The notes below the pieces were generated by a model, which did no database searches, was not told the DNA's origin, and worked only from the letters and a program-made list of their open reading frames with translations. From Cordylochernes scorpioides (taxonomy: Eukaryota > Arthropoda > Arachnida > Pseudoscorpiones > Chernetidae), in assembly GCA_030710605.1 (NCBI GenBank), contig CP092869.1:12673425-12737424 (forward strand): 64,000 bases of DNA, given 5' to 3'. Positions 20,879-31,254 of this stretch are shown here, piece after piece. Made by a program: the position numbers and the translations under genes. How positions within the stretch are numbered: the first letter of the stretch is position 1; the number at the start of each line of letters is the position of its first letter.

Positions 20879-21059
20879 TACAGTTAAACCTGTCTATAGC
20901 GCCCCCTCTTGGGACTCACCAAAATAGGGTGCTATAGAGAGAGGGTGCTATAGACAGGTCACTTTTAATGTAAATCGCATCGTACTTCGTATTTAAAATC
21001 GGGCGCCATAGAGAGGAAGACGCTATTTAGAGGGGGCGTTATAGACAAGTTTAACTGTA
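20879..21059. mobile_element. MITE-1 copy
   Basis: 181 bp, 'TACAGTTAAACCTGTCTATAG' to 'GACAAGTTTAACTGTA'. Confidence 0.88.
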
Positions 21060-21600
21060 TATACAAAAGACTACTCCAACAGATCCCTCAGAAAAATTGT
21101 TCTCATTCCAAGCTGTCTCCTGAAATTTCTAACCAAGATCCATCGGAGAAGTCATTACAGTAGAACCTCCATGAGAGGACACTCACGCTAGAGGACACCT
21201 ATCTATAAAGAACAGTTTTCATTTGCAAAATTACTATTTTTACTATTTAGCAACTCTCTCGTAAGAGGACACCTCTTTATAAAGGACACTTTGGCTCTGC
21301 AATTAGGTGTCCTTTACAGGGAGGTTCTACTGTACCACCATTGCTATGTCCTGTCAAACTTTGCTCTTGGGAATTTCAACACACATCCAACCTGTCCTAT
21401 ATGCTCAGAAGAACTACAGATAGTAGATCACCTACTCTTTAACTGCTTTTCTCTCCTGAGACATAGGACAGCCCTTCTACTTAGGCTGAACCATCTTAAT
21501 CCTACATCAATGGCCGCCTCCCCAAACTCAATCTCTGCATGAAACTTTCTTGGCAAGTTGTTCTGCTCAGAAACCTACTCGGGCCGCGAATAGAACTTTT
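21060..21600 (+). pseudogene. LINE C-terminal fragment split by MITE-2
   Basis: After the MITE the frame reads FALGNFNTHPTCPICSEELQ then VDHLLFNCFSLLRHRTALLL. This is the 'CPxC...(E/D)HLLxxC' module found after RNase H in Jockey/I-like non-LTR elements. The sequence upstream of the MITE (21060-21155) continues the same element. Only about 60 codons are intact. Confidence 0.6.
21156..21334. mobile_element. MITE-2 copy inside a LINE fragment
   Basis: 'TACAGTAGAACCTCCATG' to 'GGAGGTTCTACTGTA', with internal 'GAGGACACTCACGCTAGAGG'. It interrupts the LINE fragment. Confidence 0.86.
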
Positions 21601-21837
21601 AGTTTGTACTTGTGAGCTGGACAGCCAGGGTAGTTAGCATTCTGCCCTCCAGGAAATTATCTATATAGTATGTGTATAGGTTACGAAATTAATATACTAT
21701 ATTATTATATGAATAAATGGGGGGGGGAGAAGTCCGACCACACCTCCCTGCGGTCCCCCCTGGACCCTTGGAATATTCGACCAACTTCTGGTTCGTTTCC
21801 AAGGTGACTAACGTGGCAACGGCGCCCATTTTCCAAT

Positions 21838-21945
21838 GAAGAGCAAAACCGATATCTCCAAGATAATGGACCTTGTTGCTGCTGTGATGGAGATGCATGG
21901 AGACATCTGAGGCTCTTTGTTGTAGACGACAACAACAACATATAA
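21838..21945. repeat. Single divergent TR-117-like unit
   Basis: 'CCAAGATAATGGACCTTG', 'GATGGAGATGCATGGAGACA', 'TCTGAGGCTCTTTGTTG' match the 117-bp unit of 16616-18125. The copy is isolated and diverged and may reflect the ancestral source of the arrays. Confidence 0.7.
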
Positions 21946-22735
21946 ATATATTCTAAGAAACAGCTTGAAGGAAAGCCGTGTTCTTCAGAATCTAAGGAAG
22001 TTGGACTACACACACACACACACCAGGGGTATTGTCAAAGTGTATGAAAATATCAGCGATGGAAAAAAGAATGTTGGCCCCAGTGGATTTCTTCTTCAAC
22101 GTGGCCTCCAGATACTCTCTTATATGTGTAGGGGCCGAGAGACTTCCTTCCAGCCTGCTGGGATGACAAACCACGGCAAACATACAAGTGGGGCCTGGAA
22201 ATAGTACGGATGGCCACCGCTGCGTGGCGCGGCAGATCGGCGGAAGTCAATGAGAACCAGTATAGACATTCTAGGGTGTTGTCCTTTTTTCTTCCTATAA
22301 AAATGTAGCTAATAAGTAATACCAATAAAACACTAACTTTGAAATACTTTCTGAGCCATCGCTGGACTAATATATCGACACACCACATATGCTACTCTTT
22401 TGGCTGATGTGCAAGAAGAATCCTCAAGATCAAATTGAGATATGGATGACAAACAATATAAACTGGATAAGATTTAATGGAGACTATAGCTTTATGAATG
22501 AAGTATTGGTGTGTCTTTTTGAGCATTGAGATAGGATGCTACGCTGCTGAAGTCATTGTTTGTTAGTATATCATACACATTAGTGGCGCTGTCTAGCGAT
22601 GGCAATACCTGTAGACAACAACAAGAAGCTTTATTAGGACCTTTTAGTCTTATACAGATTCTCCAAGCAGAAATGTAGGATACATGCAGGAAAAAGTAAT
22701 AGTACCTTAATGGTAATATGATATTTATAATACAA
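21946..22735. other. Unassigned DNA
   Basis: Contains a (CA)n microsatellite at about 22010-22021. Weak open frames on both strands carry no recognised motif. Confidence 0.35.
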
Positions 22736-23757
22736 CTAGCGGGCGTACCCGGCTTCGCCCGGGTTTTACCCGAGTAAAGGTTTGTCTAACGAATCTCTCG
22801 ATAAAGTGAACATTTTTTCCCGGTCCCTTTAAAAATACTCGATAAGTTTAATAAAATCAATATTAATTTTGGTTCCCTCGGTAATTGGAAGTTAAAGGAA
22901 TAGTATCTTGCCTTTTGGAATTGTATCATTATTCTTGTCTCAAATAAATTGCCGTGTCATCCTGAATTTTGTCTTTCCTAATTTTCTACATTACAAAATC
23001 ATCGTATCATCATGATAATATTTAGAGCAGATTGTTGAATTATAACAGATAAATTAGAATATTTATCTTGATTATTTTTAGGCGAAAAGTTATTTCAAAA
23101 ATTTTATTTGCTAGAAACCTTCGGAGTACTATACTAAATAACTTCCCAAAGTTTCATGGCGTTCCAATGAGTGGTTTGGTCAGGCATAAAGGACAGACAG
23201 ACACACATACATTCATTTATATATATATATTGTTACGTGTAAGGCCTCCAAACGTTTACAACCTCCGCCAATAGATGGCGCTTTCGCCGGATTCCCTTGA
23301 TGGTTGATGTGGGAGTCGCCGACTGCTGTGGTCCCGTTTCCTGGGGAGGTTGGCTGTAAATACGCTTTTGTGTTGGCCCCAGGATGTAGGATAATGTAAA
23401 TACACATTGTCTGTTATTTTATTTAGATGTAATGTTTAGTAATAGATGACAATAAAAAAAGTGCTTCAAGTCTCCGTGCCGCCTCCTGTCGTTACTCTCG
23501 CCATTGTCATCATCGCCAGGCTGCTGCTGCTACTAATCTTCTGGTAAGTCTCTCGTGTCCCCCCACCAGTGGTAAGGCCGAGAGATACTGCCAGAGGAAG
23601 GGAGTTTCCACTGGAGAGGTGGAGCTCAGAACGTCTTTGGGTGGCCTGCGGGGGAAAAAGCCGCAGGGAAGAGCAACGGGAGCCTAAGTAGGTGAACCAC
23701 GAGGGAAGAAGCGCATCGTCGCAAGGAACCGGTAGAGTACACACGCGACAATATAGA
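22736..23757 (-). mobile_element. Helitron (CCCGGGCGAAGCCGGG type) with a solo LTR near its 5' end
   Basis: Minus-strand 3' end: hairpin CCCGGGCGAAGCCGGG followed by TACGCCCGCTAG. Minus-strand 5' end: TCTATAT at 23757, recovered only after removing 23231-23750. The body matches 41208-41708 and 48911-49385 ('AGTTATTTCAAAAATTTTAT', 'TTTCATGGCGTTCCAATGAG'). Non-coding. Confidence 0.85.
23231..23750 (+). mobile_element. Probable solo LTR inside the Helitron
   Basis: 520 bp with TG...CA ends ('TGTTACGTGTAAGG' to 'ACACGCGACA'), flanked by 'ATAT' on both sides. It exactly interrupts the Helitron terminus 'TATATATAGAT'. An AATAAA lies near 23451. No internal coding or second LTR is present, so it is read as a solo LTR, probably gypsy-like. 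Confidence 0.7.
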
Positions 23758-24429
23758 TATAATGCGGCTTATGATTGTAGAACATTTGAAAATTATCCCG
23801 CATGTGTTTCTTTTGAACGAAAAATTAAAATTTATTTTGAGGAGAAATAACGATTATTTCTAACCTTAGGGATGAGGTATGAAAGGATGAATTGTGAAGA
23901 GTAATGATAAACGGAAAAATAAAGTGTCCAGGGATAGGAAACGAACCCACAGTGTTCCGCTAACCGGGCAAATGCCATGTCCACTAGGCTACCCTGGACA
24001 TATTTTTCCGTTCTTAAATATTATATAAAGTAATTTATAATACAATATAATGCGGCTTGTGATTGTAAAACGACATCCATGATATTTATATACAGGAAAA
24101 ATTATATGAAGACAATCATGCTAATAGATTAATCTGGGTAAATTGAAGGAAAAGAAATTTATTATACATTGATTTACCGCGGATTCACCGCAAATGAAGA
24201 TACAAAAGCTAATCACAATCAATATTGAGATAATGAAATTTATACATTGTAATTAAGACAATTGAACTCATAAACAGGTTTTAAAGGGTAAATCCGAGGA
24301 AAAGACAAAAATACAAAATAAAGGAATGAAAAAAACACTGGAATTTACAACACTTGTAGACATACATAACAAGTATCAAAAGGAAATGGAAATTTGCAAG
24401 ACATGCATTCTAAGGTTCATCCGAAGTGT
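23758..24429. other. Unassigned DNA with a tRNA-like insert
   Basis: 'ATAATGCGGCTT.TGATTGTA' occurs at about 23760 and again near 24047 on either side of the tRNA-like sequence. It may be a direct flank duplication of a SINE-like insert. The rest has no recognised content. Confidence 0.35.
23935..24002 (-). tRNA. tRNA-like sequence (pseudogene or SINE head)
   Basis: On the minus strand GTCCAGGG at the start pairs with CCCTGGAC at the end. A perfect box A (TAGCCTAGTGG) and a near-perfect box B (GGTTCGTTTCC) are present. The D arm GCC/GGC closes, but I could not draw a convincing anticodon stem, so no isotype is assigned. A SINE head or tRNA pseudogene is more likely than a working tRNA. Confidence 0.5.
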
Positions 24430-24439
24430 GTTTCATCAT

Positions 24440-25365
24440 TGATCTTGCTGCATAGGCTGTTGCACAGGTTTTCAGTCTCAATCTCTACAAGCTTAATACC
24501 CTGATATGATAGAGTGGAGATAAGAAAGAAGAAGAGACTCACCCCCAGCAGACACCATTAACAAGCTCTACAAGCTTACTACCCTAATATGATTGAGTGG
24601 AGATAAGAAAGAAGAAGACACTCACCCCAGCAGACACCATCAACAAGCTCTACAAGCTTAATTCCCTAATATGATTGAATGGAGATAAGAAAGAAGAGAC
24701 TCATCCCCAGCACACACCATCAACAAGCTCTACCAGCTTAATTCCCTAATATGATTGAGTGGAGATAAGAAAGAAGAAGAGACTCATCCCCAGCAGACAC
24801 CATCAACAAGCTCTACAAGCTTAATTCCCTAATATGATTGAGTGGAGATAAGAAAGAAGAAGAGACTCATCCCCAGCACACACCATCAACAAGCTCTACC
24901 AGCTTAATTCCCTAATATGATTGAGTGGAGATAAGAAAGAAGAAGACTCATCCCCATCACACACCATCAACAAGCTCTACAAGCTTAATTCCCTAATATG
25001 ATTAAGTGGAGATAAGAAAGAAGAGACTCATCCCCATCACACACCATCAACAAGCTCTACAAGCTTAATTCCCTAATATGATTGAGTGGAGATAAGAAAG
25101 AAGAAGACTCATCCCCATCACACACCATCAACAAGCTCTACAAGCTTAATTCCCTAATATGATTAAGTGGAGATAAGAAAGAAGAGACTCATCCCCATCA
25201 CACACCATCAACAAGCTCTACAAGCTTAACCCCCTAATATGATTGAGTGGAGATAAGAAAGAAGAAGACACATCCCAAGCAGACACCATCAACAAGCTCT
25301 ACAAGCATAATACCTTAATATGATTGAGTGAAGATAAGAAAGAAGAAGACACTCTTTTCTTAAAG
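24440..25365. repeat. 82-bp tandem array derived from a LINE 3' end
   Basis: About 11 units of 80-83 bp: 'CACCATCAACAAGCTCTAC', 'AAGCTTAATTCCCTAATATG', 'ATTGAGTGGAGATAAGAAAG', 'AAGAAGACTCATCCCC'. Successive 'ACACCAT' words are near 24551, 24633, 24713, 24796 and 24879. The unit equals the last codons and 3' UTR of the LINE at 25655-26215 on the other strand, and the tail of SINE-C. Confidence 0.93.
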
Positions 25366-25654
25366 ACCAAGTTTTCCTTACACTAAGTTTTATTCATAAT
25401 TTCTCATGAATGTTATTGGCTAGTGATTCCTAACTACTTGTCTGTCACAATGGTATAACTCCGCAGAAAATTTGTACTAAAATTTTTAATATAAACTCAT
25501 TTTAGGATAAAAAAAAAAGAGATGAAAAATAAAAATAGTTTCTTAGGTATAGTCCTATCTATAATAGTTTTTTAATGAATAAAAACATCAATAATTGTTG
25601 GCTATGTGTTTCTTTTCATATATATCATCAAATATTTCTACAGACCTTACGGCA

Positions 25655-26215
25655 ATGATCTTCTTTCTTATCTCCACTCAATTATATTTATCAAGCTTGT
25701 AATGCTTGAGACTTTTGATGGTGCCTGCCAGGGATGAGTAGAGCTCATCAATGGATGAGTCAATACAGTCAATGATGTGGTTTGGGGTTACAGGTTGACA
25801 CTTAGCACATGGTGGGAAAACCTTGCAACCATTCTGGAAAGTCATTGTCTGTAGATGACCAGACTTAAGTCTGGAAATCAAAGACTGTTGTTCTCTTGGG
25901 AGGACAGAACTGGTGCTTGTCCCTCCTGCTCGGAACCAGTCAGGTGCAGCATTAGATTTCCATTCCTGCAGACATTGGGTTTTGATGGTACAGAGGAAGT
26001 CCCTTTCGTCTAGTTGGGTGGTAGATTCTTCAGGTAGGCCAAGAGCTCCAGACTTTGCCAGAGAGTCTGCCAGCTTATTTCCAGGAATTCCAACGTGAGC
26101 TGGAAGCCATTGCACTGTGACTGAGCTGTTGGCTGGGAGTCGGTTTACAGACTTAGCGAATGCTCTTGAGAAGAGGTTCTTGATTGGAGAAGCAGCTTTG
26201 AAGGGTATAAATGGC
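25655..26215 (-). pseudogene. LINE ORF2 3' end: RNase H and Cys module
   Basis: Frame from 26115 to 25678 (145 codons plus upstream) begins QWLPAHVGIPGNKLADSLAK, the end of an RNase H domain of I/Jockey-like non-LTR elements. It is followed by SLISRLKSGHLQTMTFQNG and a CAKCQPVTPNHIIDCI zinc-like module. The 3' tail reads 'GGAGATAAGAAAGAAG' on the minus strand. The RT and endonuclease parts are absent, as in 5' truncation. The same tail ends SINE-C (28780, 58021, 59467), which suggests this LINE mobilises it. Confidence 0.85.
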
Positions 26216-26303
26216 TAATCTTGATGACTGCAATGATAAAATTTGTTGAACAAGAGAGAGCTTGGCTCATTATTGCAGTAAAGTCTGTAGAAATATTTGA
26301 TGA

Positions 26304-26484
26304 TACAGTTAAACCTGTCTATAGTACCCCCTCAAAATAGTGCCTGCCTCTCTATAGCGCCCGATTTTAAACATTAAAATGTAAACATTTTACATTAAAA
26401 GTGACCTGTCTATAGCACCCCCTCTCTATAGCACCCTATTTTGGTGAGTCCCAGGAGGGGGCGCTATAGACAGGTTTAACTGTA
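26304..26484. mobile_element. MITE-1 copy
   Basis: 181 bp, 'TACAGTTAAACCTGTCTATAG' to 'GACAGGTTTAACTGTA'. Confidence 0.88.
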
Positions 26485-26591
26485 TATATGAAAAGAAACA
26501 CATTTCCAAAATTTATTCTTACAAATTTTATCTATAGATGGCATTTAAAATTATAAAAAAAAATCAGTCTGCAAAATTTTTTTTCACAAAT

Positions 26592-26757
26592 TAAGTAGAA
26601 CCTCCCTGTAAAAGACAACTAGTTGCAGAGCTAAAGTGTCCTTTAGAGAGAGGTGTCCTCTTACCAGAGAGTTACTAAATAGTAAAAATGGTAATTTTGA
26701 CAATGAAAACTGTCTTTTGTAGAGAGAAAATTATCCTCTCATGAAGGTTCTACTGTA
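26592..26757. mobile_element. MITE-2 copy, left end eroded
   Basis: 'AAGTAGAACCTCCCTGTAAA' to 'GAAGGTTCTACTGTA'. The middle is typical; the left TA is lost. Confidence 0.82.
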
Positions 26758-26819
26758 CTTGAGAAACACTATTATAGGTACATTGTGTATATTTAACTTT
26801 ATTAGAAAATGATTTAAGG

Positions 26820-27245
26820 TACAATTTGTATCATAGATTATAACTATATGGCAATAAGACCAAATCCAAATAAATAAATAGTGTGTTTTGATAACAATGT
26901 TGTTACCAAAATGTCACATAGTATTATTTATTTGGTCTTATTGCCTTTTAGTTCTAAACTATAATCCAAATTCAAGGTAATAAGACCAAATCCAAATAAA
27001 TAAATAGTGCGCGACGTTGTACTTTTGTCTGAAGATGGTAACAACGCTGTTACCGAAACGTCACACACTATTTATTCATTTGGATTTGGTCTTAAATCCT
27101 TTTAGTTCTAATCTATAATCCAAATTGTACTTCACATTTTATTTTTTTGTCTGATGATGGTAACAACGCTGTTACCGAAAAGTAGCACACTATTAATTTA
27201 TTTGGAATTTAGTCTGATTACTTTATTGTTTTGATCAAAATAAAT
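26820..27245. repeat. Cluster of family-2 hammerhead-bearing repeats
   Basis: Three partial copies of a repeat whose ends read 'GGTAATAAGACCAAATCC' and 'AAATAAATAAATAGTG'. They lie head-to-head and head-to-tail at 26850-26950, 26975-27115 and 27120-27215. The inner part is the 'GGTAACAACGCTGTTACC' hairpin. Confidence 0.8.
27026..27065 (+). ncRNA. Hammerhead-like motif, family 2
   Basis: Order: TGT, CTGAAGA, T, GGTAAC-AACGCT-GTTACC, GAAA, CGTC, ACA. CTGAAGA fits the CUGANGA core. Stem II is 6 bp, GAAA follows at once, and stem I is TGT/ACA. ACGU is self-complementary and C precedes stem I (a GUC cleavage triplet). One unpaired U between the core and stem II departs from the canonical fold. 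Confidence 0.6.
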
Positions 27246-27402
27246 TGTCTCATCCTGTCTTTATAATTTTCTATGTGACATTTTATTTGAATATCAGAAG
27301 ATGCCTCTTTCTTAGTTTTACCATATGATCACATTTTTATTTGTAAATAAAAAAAAAAGATACAGTATATAACCAAAATTAAAGAATAATTTGGATTATA
27401 GA

Positions 27403-27951
27403 TACAGTTAAACCTGTCTATAGAGCCCTCTCTTGGGACTCTCACCAAAATAGGGTGCTATAAAGAGGGGGTGCTATAGACAGGTCACTTTAAATGTAAA
27501 TCGCATTGTACTACGTAGTTAAAATCGGGTGCTATAGAGAGGGAGGAGCTATTTAGAGGGGGTGCTATAGACAGGTCACTTTTAATGTACAGTTAAACCT
27601 GTCTATAGCGCCCCCTCTTGGGACTCACCAAAATAGGGTGCTATAGAGAAGGGGCGCTATAGACAGGTCACTTTTAATGTACAGTTAAACCTGTCTATAG
27701 CGTCCCCTCTTGGGACTCACCAAAAGAGGGTGCTATAGAGAGGGGGTGCTATAGACAGGTCACTTTTAATGTACAGTTAAACCTGTCTATACCGTCCCCT
27801 CTTGGGACTCGCCAAAATAAGGTGCTATAGAGAAGGGGTGCTACAGACAGGTCACTTTAATGTAAATTGCATCGTACTACGTATTTAAAATCTGGTGCTA
27901 TAGAGAGGAAGGCACTATTTAGAGGGGCCACTATAGACAGGTTTAACTGTA
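27403..27951. mobile_element. MITE-1 with internal 92-bp tandem amplification
   Basis: Outer TIRs are at 27403 and 27951. The head half ('TACAGTTAAACCTGTCTATAG' through 'CAGGTCACTTTTAATG') recurs at 27588, 27680 and 27772, spaced 92 bp. Confidence 0.9.
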
Positions 27952-28145
27952 AAAGAAAATAAGACCTAATCCAAATAATTTAATAGTGTCTGACATTTCG
28001 GTAAAAGCATGATAACAGTACTATTTAAGAACTTGCTGTGATATTTTTTCTCATTTATTCTTTTGTCTGATGATGGTAGCATTGCTGTTGCCGAAACGTC
28101 ACACACTATTAAATTATTTGGATTAGGTCCTATTTTCTTTTAAGT
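27952..28145. repeat. Family-2 repeat, inverted pair
   Basis: 'AATAAGACCTAATCCAAATAA' on the left and 'TTATTTGGATTAGGTCCTAT' on the right form inverted ends. The intact motif is on the plus strand at 28064-28103. Confidence 0.75.
28064..28103 (+). ncRNA. Hammerhead-like motif, family 2 variant
   Basis: TGT, CTGATGA, T, GGTAGC-ATTGCT-GTTGCC, GAAA, CGTC, ACA. Compared with 27026-27065 the stem II strands differ at two positions (GGTAAC to GGTAGC and GTTACC to GTTGCC), yet all six pairs can still form using G-U. CTGATGA is the classic core. Confidence 0.6.
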
Positions 28146-28231
28146 ATACAAAATAGTAAAAAAAAAATTGCTGTGTAAAGTTTGACAGAGCTAAAAAAAT
28201 GTTAATTCACCAATCATTACTTTTTTTTTTT

Positions 28232-28535
28232 TTTGGTTTATCCCTAGTACACAGGCCATGATAATCATGGTGGGTAGAAGTAGGCGACTGCTTTTACTGT
28301 AAGCGCACCACATGTCTACACATGTGAAAAGCAGTTCGACTTTGCACTTACAAATGTGCCAGAGCCTCGTTTGGTAATTGCACTCGCTGGTGGGGTTGGA
28401 CTTTTGCAAGAATCGGGGGCCATTGGAGCATTTTTTTTTTAAATCAGAAAAAAAAATTGCCCAATGCGGGAATCGAACCTGAGTCGTTGTGGTAGAAAAC
28501 CAATGGTTTAGACCATCCTTCCACCGACCCCCATC
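28232..28535 (-). repeat. SINE-A, full-length copy
   Basis: On the minus strand it starts 'GGGGGTCGGTGGAAGGATGG', with a perfect box B AGGTTCGATTCCC. An A/T-rich linker and 'TGCTCCAATGGCCCCCGATT' follow. It ends in the 'CCATGATTATCATGG' palindrome and 'GTACTAGGGATAA'. About 305 bp. The head resembles a class II tRNA. Confidence 0.85.
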
Positions 28536-28668
28536 ATTACATTTAATTCTGATAAGGTACATTTGCAGTAGAACATTTCTTTAAAGAACAACCCCCAGTT
28601 TCACAGTTAAAGTGTCTTAAAGAAAGGTGTCCTTTTATTGGAGAGCTTGCTAAATAGTAAAAATCACA

Positions 28669-29285
28669 AGGTAATAAGACCCAATCCAAATAAATAAATA
28701 GTGTGTGACGTTTCAGTAACAGCGTTGTTACCATCTTCAGACAAAAGTACTGAATGTAATAAGACCAAATCCAAACTCCGCCTTTGCCGGTCCCAAGCCC
28801 GGATGAAAAAAAGAGGAGGGGGAGCAGTAACAAGCTCTGTAAAAAACCTGGGCTCAGCTGGCCCGGCTGATAGTACCCTGTAAGGGCTCCAGGGATACAG
28901 GATGAGCAGTGTCTGTACTCTTTGTTAGGAGCTGCTGCACATGGTGTCTGTTCATGTCAGAGGCAGCCTTTTCTTTTGGAGCTAAGTCAGTGGCCTGCCA
29001 CTGAGTAGTGCTCCCAGTCTTAATGACAAAGGCAGACGCATTCTACTTCACCCAGTCATGATGATGGTGGAATCAAGCTCTACAAACTTGATACCCTAAT
29101 ATGTGATTGGGTGGAGATAAGAAAGAAGAAGACCAAATTCAAATAAATAAATAGTGCGTGACGTTTCAGTAACAGAACTTTCGTCTGAAGATGGTAACAA
29201 AGCTGGTACTTTAACATCGCACACTATTTATTTATTTGGATTTGGTTTTATTACCTTGTGTTTATAATCTAAAACCCATATTATG
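28669..29285. repeat. Family-2 repeat carrying SINE-C
   Basis: Starts 'ACAAGGTAATAAGACC' and ends 'ATTACCTTGTGTTTATAATC', inverted ends of the family. Degenerate hammerhead-like motifs lie at 28700-28748 (minus) and 29188-29228 (plus). Confidence 0.75.
28780..29128 (+). mobile_element. SINE-C (LINE-tailed short element)
   Basis: Head 'GCCTTTGCCGGTCCCAAGCC', tail 'GTGGAGATAAGAAAGAAGAA'. The flanks 'ACCAAATCCAAA' and 'ACCAAATTCAAA' look like a slightly mutated 12-bp target duplication inside the family-2 repeat. The tail is shared with the LINE at 25655-26215. Confidence 0.78.
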
Positions 29286-29382
29286 CTTTATCATAAATAG
29301 TAAAAATGTTAGTTGAAGTGTCCTTTGTAGAGAGGTGTCTTCTAGCACAGGTACCCTGTTATGCAATATTCAAAGTATGTCT

Positions 29383-29692
29383 GAAGGGGGTCGGTGGAAG
29401 GATGGTCTAAATCATTTGTTTTTTGACCGCTACGACCCGGGTTCAATTTCCGAATTGAACACTTTTTTTCTGATTAAAAAAAAAAATGCTCCAATGGCCC
29501 CCCGATTATTGCAAAAGTCCTACCCCACCAGCAAGTGCAAGTAACCAAACGGGGCTCTGGCATATTTGTAAATGCAAAAGTCAAACTGCTTTTCACATGT
29601 GTAGACATGTGATGTACTTACAGTAAAAGCATTCTCCTACTTCTATCCACCATGATTATCATGGCCTGTACCATGTGTACTAGGGATAAGCA
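29383..29692 (+). repeat. SINE-A, full-length copy
   Basis: 'GGGGTCGGTGGAAGGATGG', box-B-like 'GGGTTCAATTTCC', and end 'GTACTAGGGATAAGC'. About 310 bp, moderately diverged from 28232-28535. Confidence 0.84.
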
Positions 29693-29702
29693 AAAATATA
29701 TA

Positions 29703-29882
29703 TACAGTTAAACCTGTCTATAGCGTCCCCTCTAAATAACGCCTTCCTCTCTATGGCGCCCGATTTTAAATACGTAGTACGATGCGATTTACATTAAAGT
29801 GACCTGTCTATAACACCCCCTCTCTATAGCACCCTATTTTGGTGAGTCCAAAGAGGGGGCGCTATAGACAGGTTTAACTATA
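29703..29882. mobile_element. MITE-1 copy
   Basis: 'TACAGTTAAACCTGTCTATAG' to 'GACAGGTTTAACTATA'. Confidence 0.88.
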
Positions 29883-29901
29883 TATTTATTTTAAATGTAT
29901 A

Positions 29902-30081
29902 TACAGTAGAATCTCCATGAGAGGACACTACCGCTAGAGGACACCTCTCTACAAAGAACAGTTTTCATTTACTAAATTATCATTTTTACTATTTAGCAAC
30001 TCTCCGGTAAGAGGACACCTCTCCCTAAAAGACACTTTAGCTCTGTAATTAGATGTCCTTTACAGAGGTGGTTGTACTGTA
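29902..30081. mobile_element. MITE-2 copy
   Basis: 'TACAGTAGAATCTCCATG' to 'GGTGGTTGTACTGTA'. Confidence 0.85.
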
Positions 30082-30304
30082 TTTGGAAGAAACGCAGGTA
30101 GAAGAGTTCTTTAACTCCAAAACTTGCCAATTATAATAAATTAGAAACCTTTGGTGGTGTAGCTGATTAGGTATTTAATATATTTTCTGCCATTTAAAAC
30201 ACAATGGAATATAAAGTTCTACTGTATAAATAAAAATTAAATGGTAACAAAACCAAATAATTATTTTACCCTATTATTTCTCTATAAACCTAAAGAAACA
30301 AAAA

Positions 30305-30412
30305 TATAGTTAAACCTCTCTATAGCGCCCCCTCTTGGGGCTCACCAAAATAGGGTGCTATCGAGAGGGGGTACTATAGACAGGCCACTTTTAAATGTAA
30401 ATCGCAATCGCA
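30305..30412. mobile_element. MITE-1, truncated by TR-117
   Basis: 'TATAGTTAAACCTCTCTATAG' to 'ATGTAAATCGCAATCGC'. The second half of the MITE is replaced by the tandem array from 30413. Confidence 0.8.
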
Positions 30413-31229
30413 GAAAATTGACATGGACCCAGAGCAGCAGCTTTACACACCCAAGATAGTGGACATTGTGACTGCTTTGATAGGATGTATGGAGACATCT
30501 GAGGCTCTTCATTGGACACAACAACAACAGAAAATTGACATGGACCCAGAACAGCAGCTTTACACACCCAAGATAGAGGACATTGCGACTGCTGTAATAG
30601 AGATGTATGTAGACATCTGAAGCTCTTCATTGGACACAACAACAACAGAAAATTGACATGGACCCAGAACAGCAGCTTTACACACCCAAGATAGTGGACA
30701 TTGCGACTGCTGTGATAGAGATGTATGGAGAGATCTGAGGCTCTTCATTGGACACAACAACAACAGAAAATTGATATGGACCCAGAGCAGCAGCTTTACA
30801 CACCCAAGATAGAGGACATTGCTGCTGCTGTAATAGAGATGTATGTAGACATCTGAAGCTCTTCATTGGACACAAAACAACAGAAAATTGACATGGACCC
30901 AGAACAGCCGCTTTACACACCCAAGTTAGAGGACATTGCAACTGCTGTGATAGAGATGTATGGAGACATCTGAAGCTCTTCATTGGACACAACAACAACA
31001 GAAAATTGACATGGACCCAGAACAGCAACTTTACACACCCAAGATAGAGGACATTGCAACTGCTGTGATAGAGATGTATGGAGACATCTGAGGCTCTTCA
31101 TTAGACACGACAACAACAACAGAAAATTGACATGGACCCAGAACAGCAACTTTACACACCCAAGATAGAGGACATTGCAATTGCTGTGAAAGAGATGTAT
31201 GGAGACATCTGAGGCTCTTCATTGGACCA
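30413..31229. repeat. TR-117 array, second cluster (7 units)
   Basis: 'CTTTACACACCC' words at about 30440, 30558, 30675, 30795, 30912, 31030 and 31148. The units are the same as 16616-18125. Confidence 0.95.
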
Positions 31230-31254
31230 ACAAAGAAATCCTAGATGTATAAAT

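Larger units (their letters stand above)
28565..29350. mobile_element. MITE-2 copy interrupted by family-2 repeat and SINE-C
   Basis: Left part 28565-28668 ('GCAGTAGAACATTTC' to 'GCTAAATAGTAAAAATC'). The right part resumes near 29290 ('ATAGTAAAAATGTTAG') and runs to 29350 ('GAGGTGTCTTCTAGC'). The insertion is 28669-29289. Confidence 0.75.

Noticed and set aside
22053..22388. Minus-strand frame with hydrophobic stretch
   Set aside because: No conserved motif or supporting context; it crosses a (CA)n-adjacent region and overlaps competing frames.
24440..25365. CRISPR-like array of regular repeats
   Set aside because: Units are contiguous without unique spacers, the DNA is eukaryotic, and the unit is a LINE 3' end.
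25913..26098. Plus-strand frame across the LINE RNase H region
   Set aside because: Shadow of the minus-strand LINE frame.
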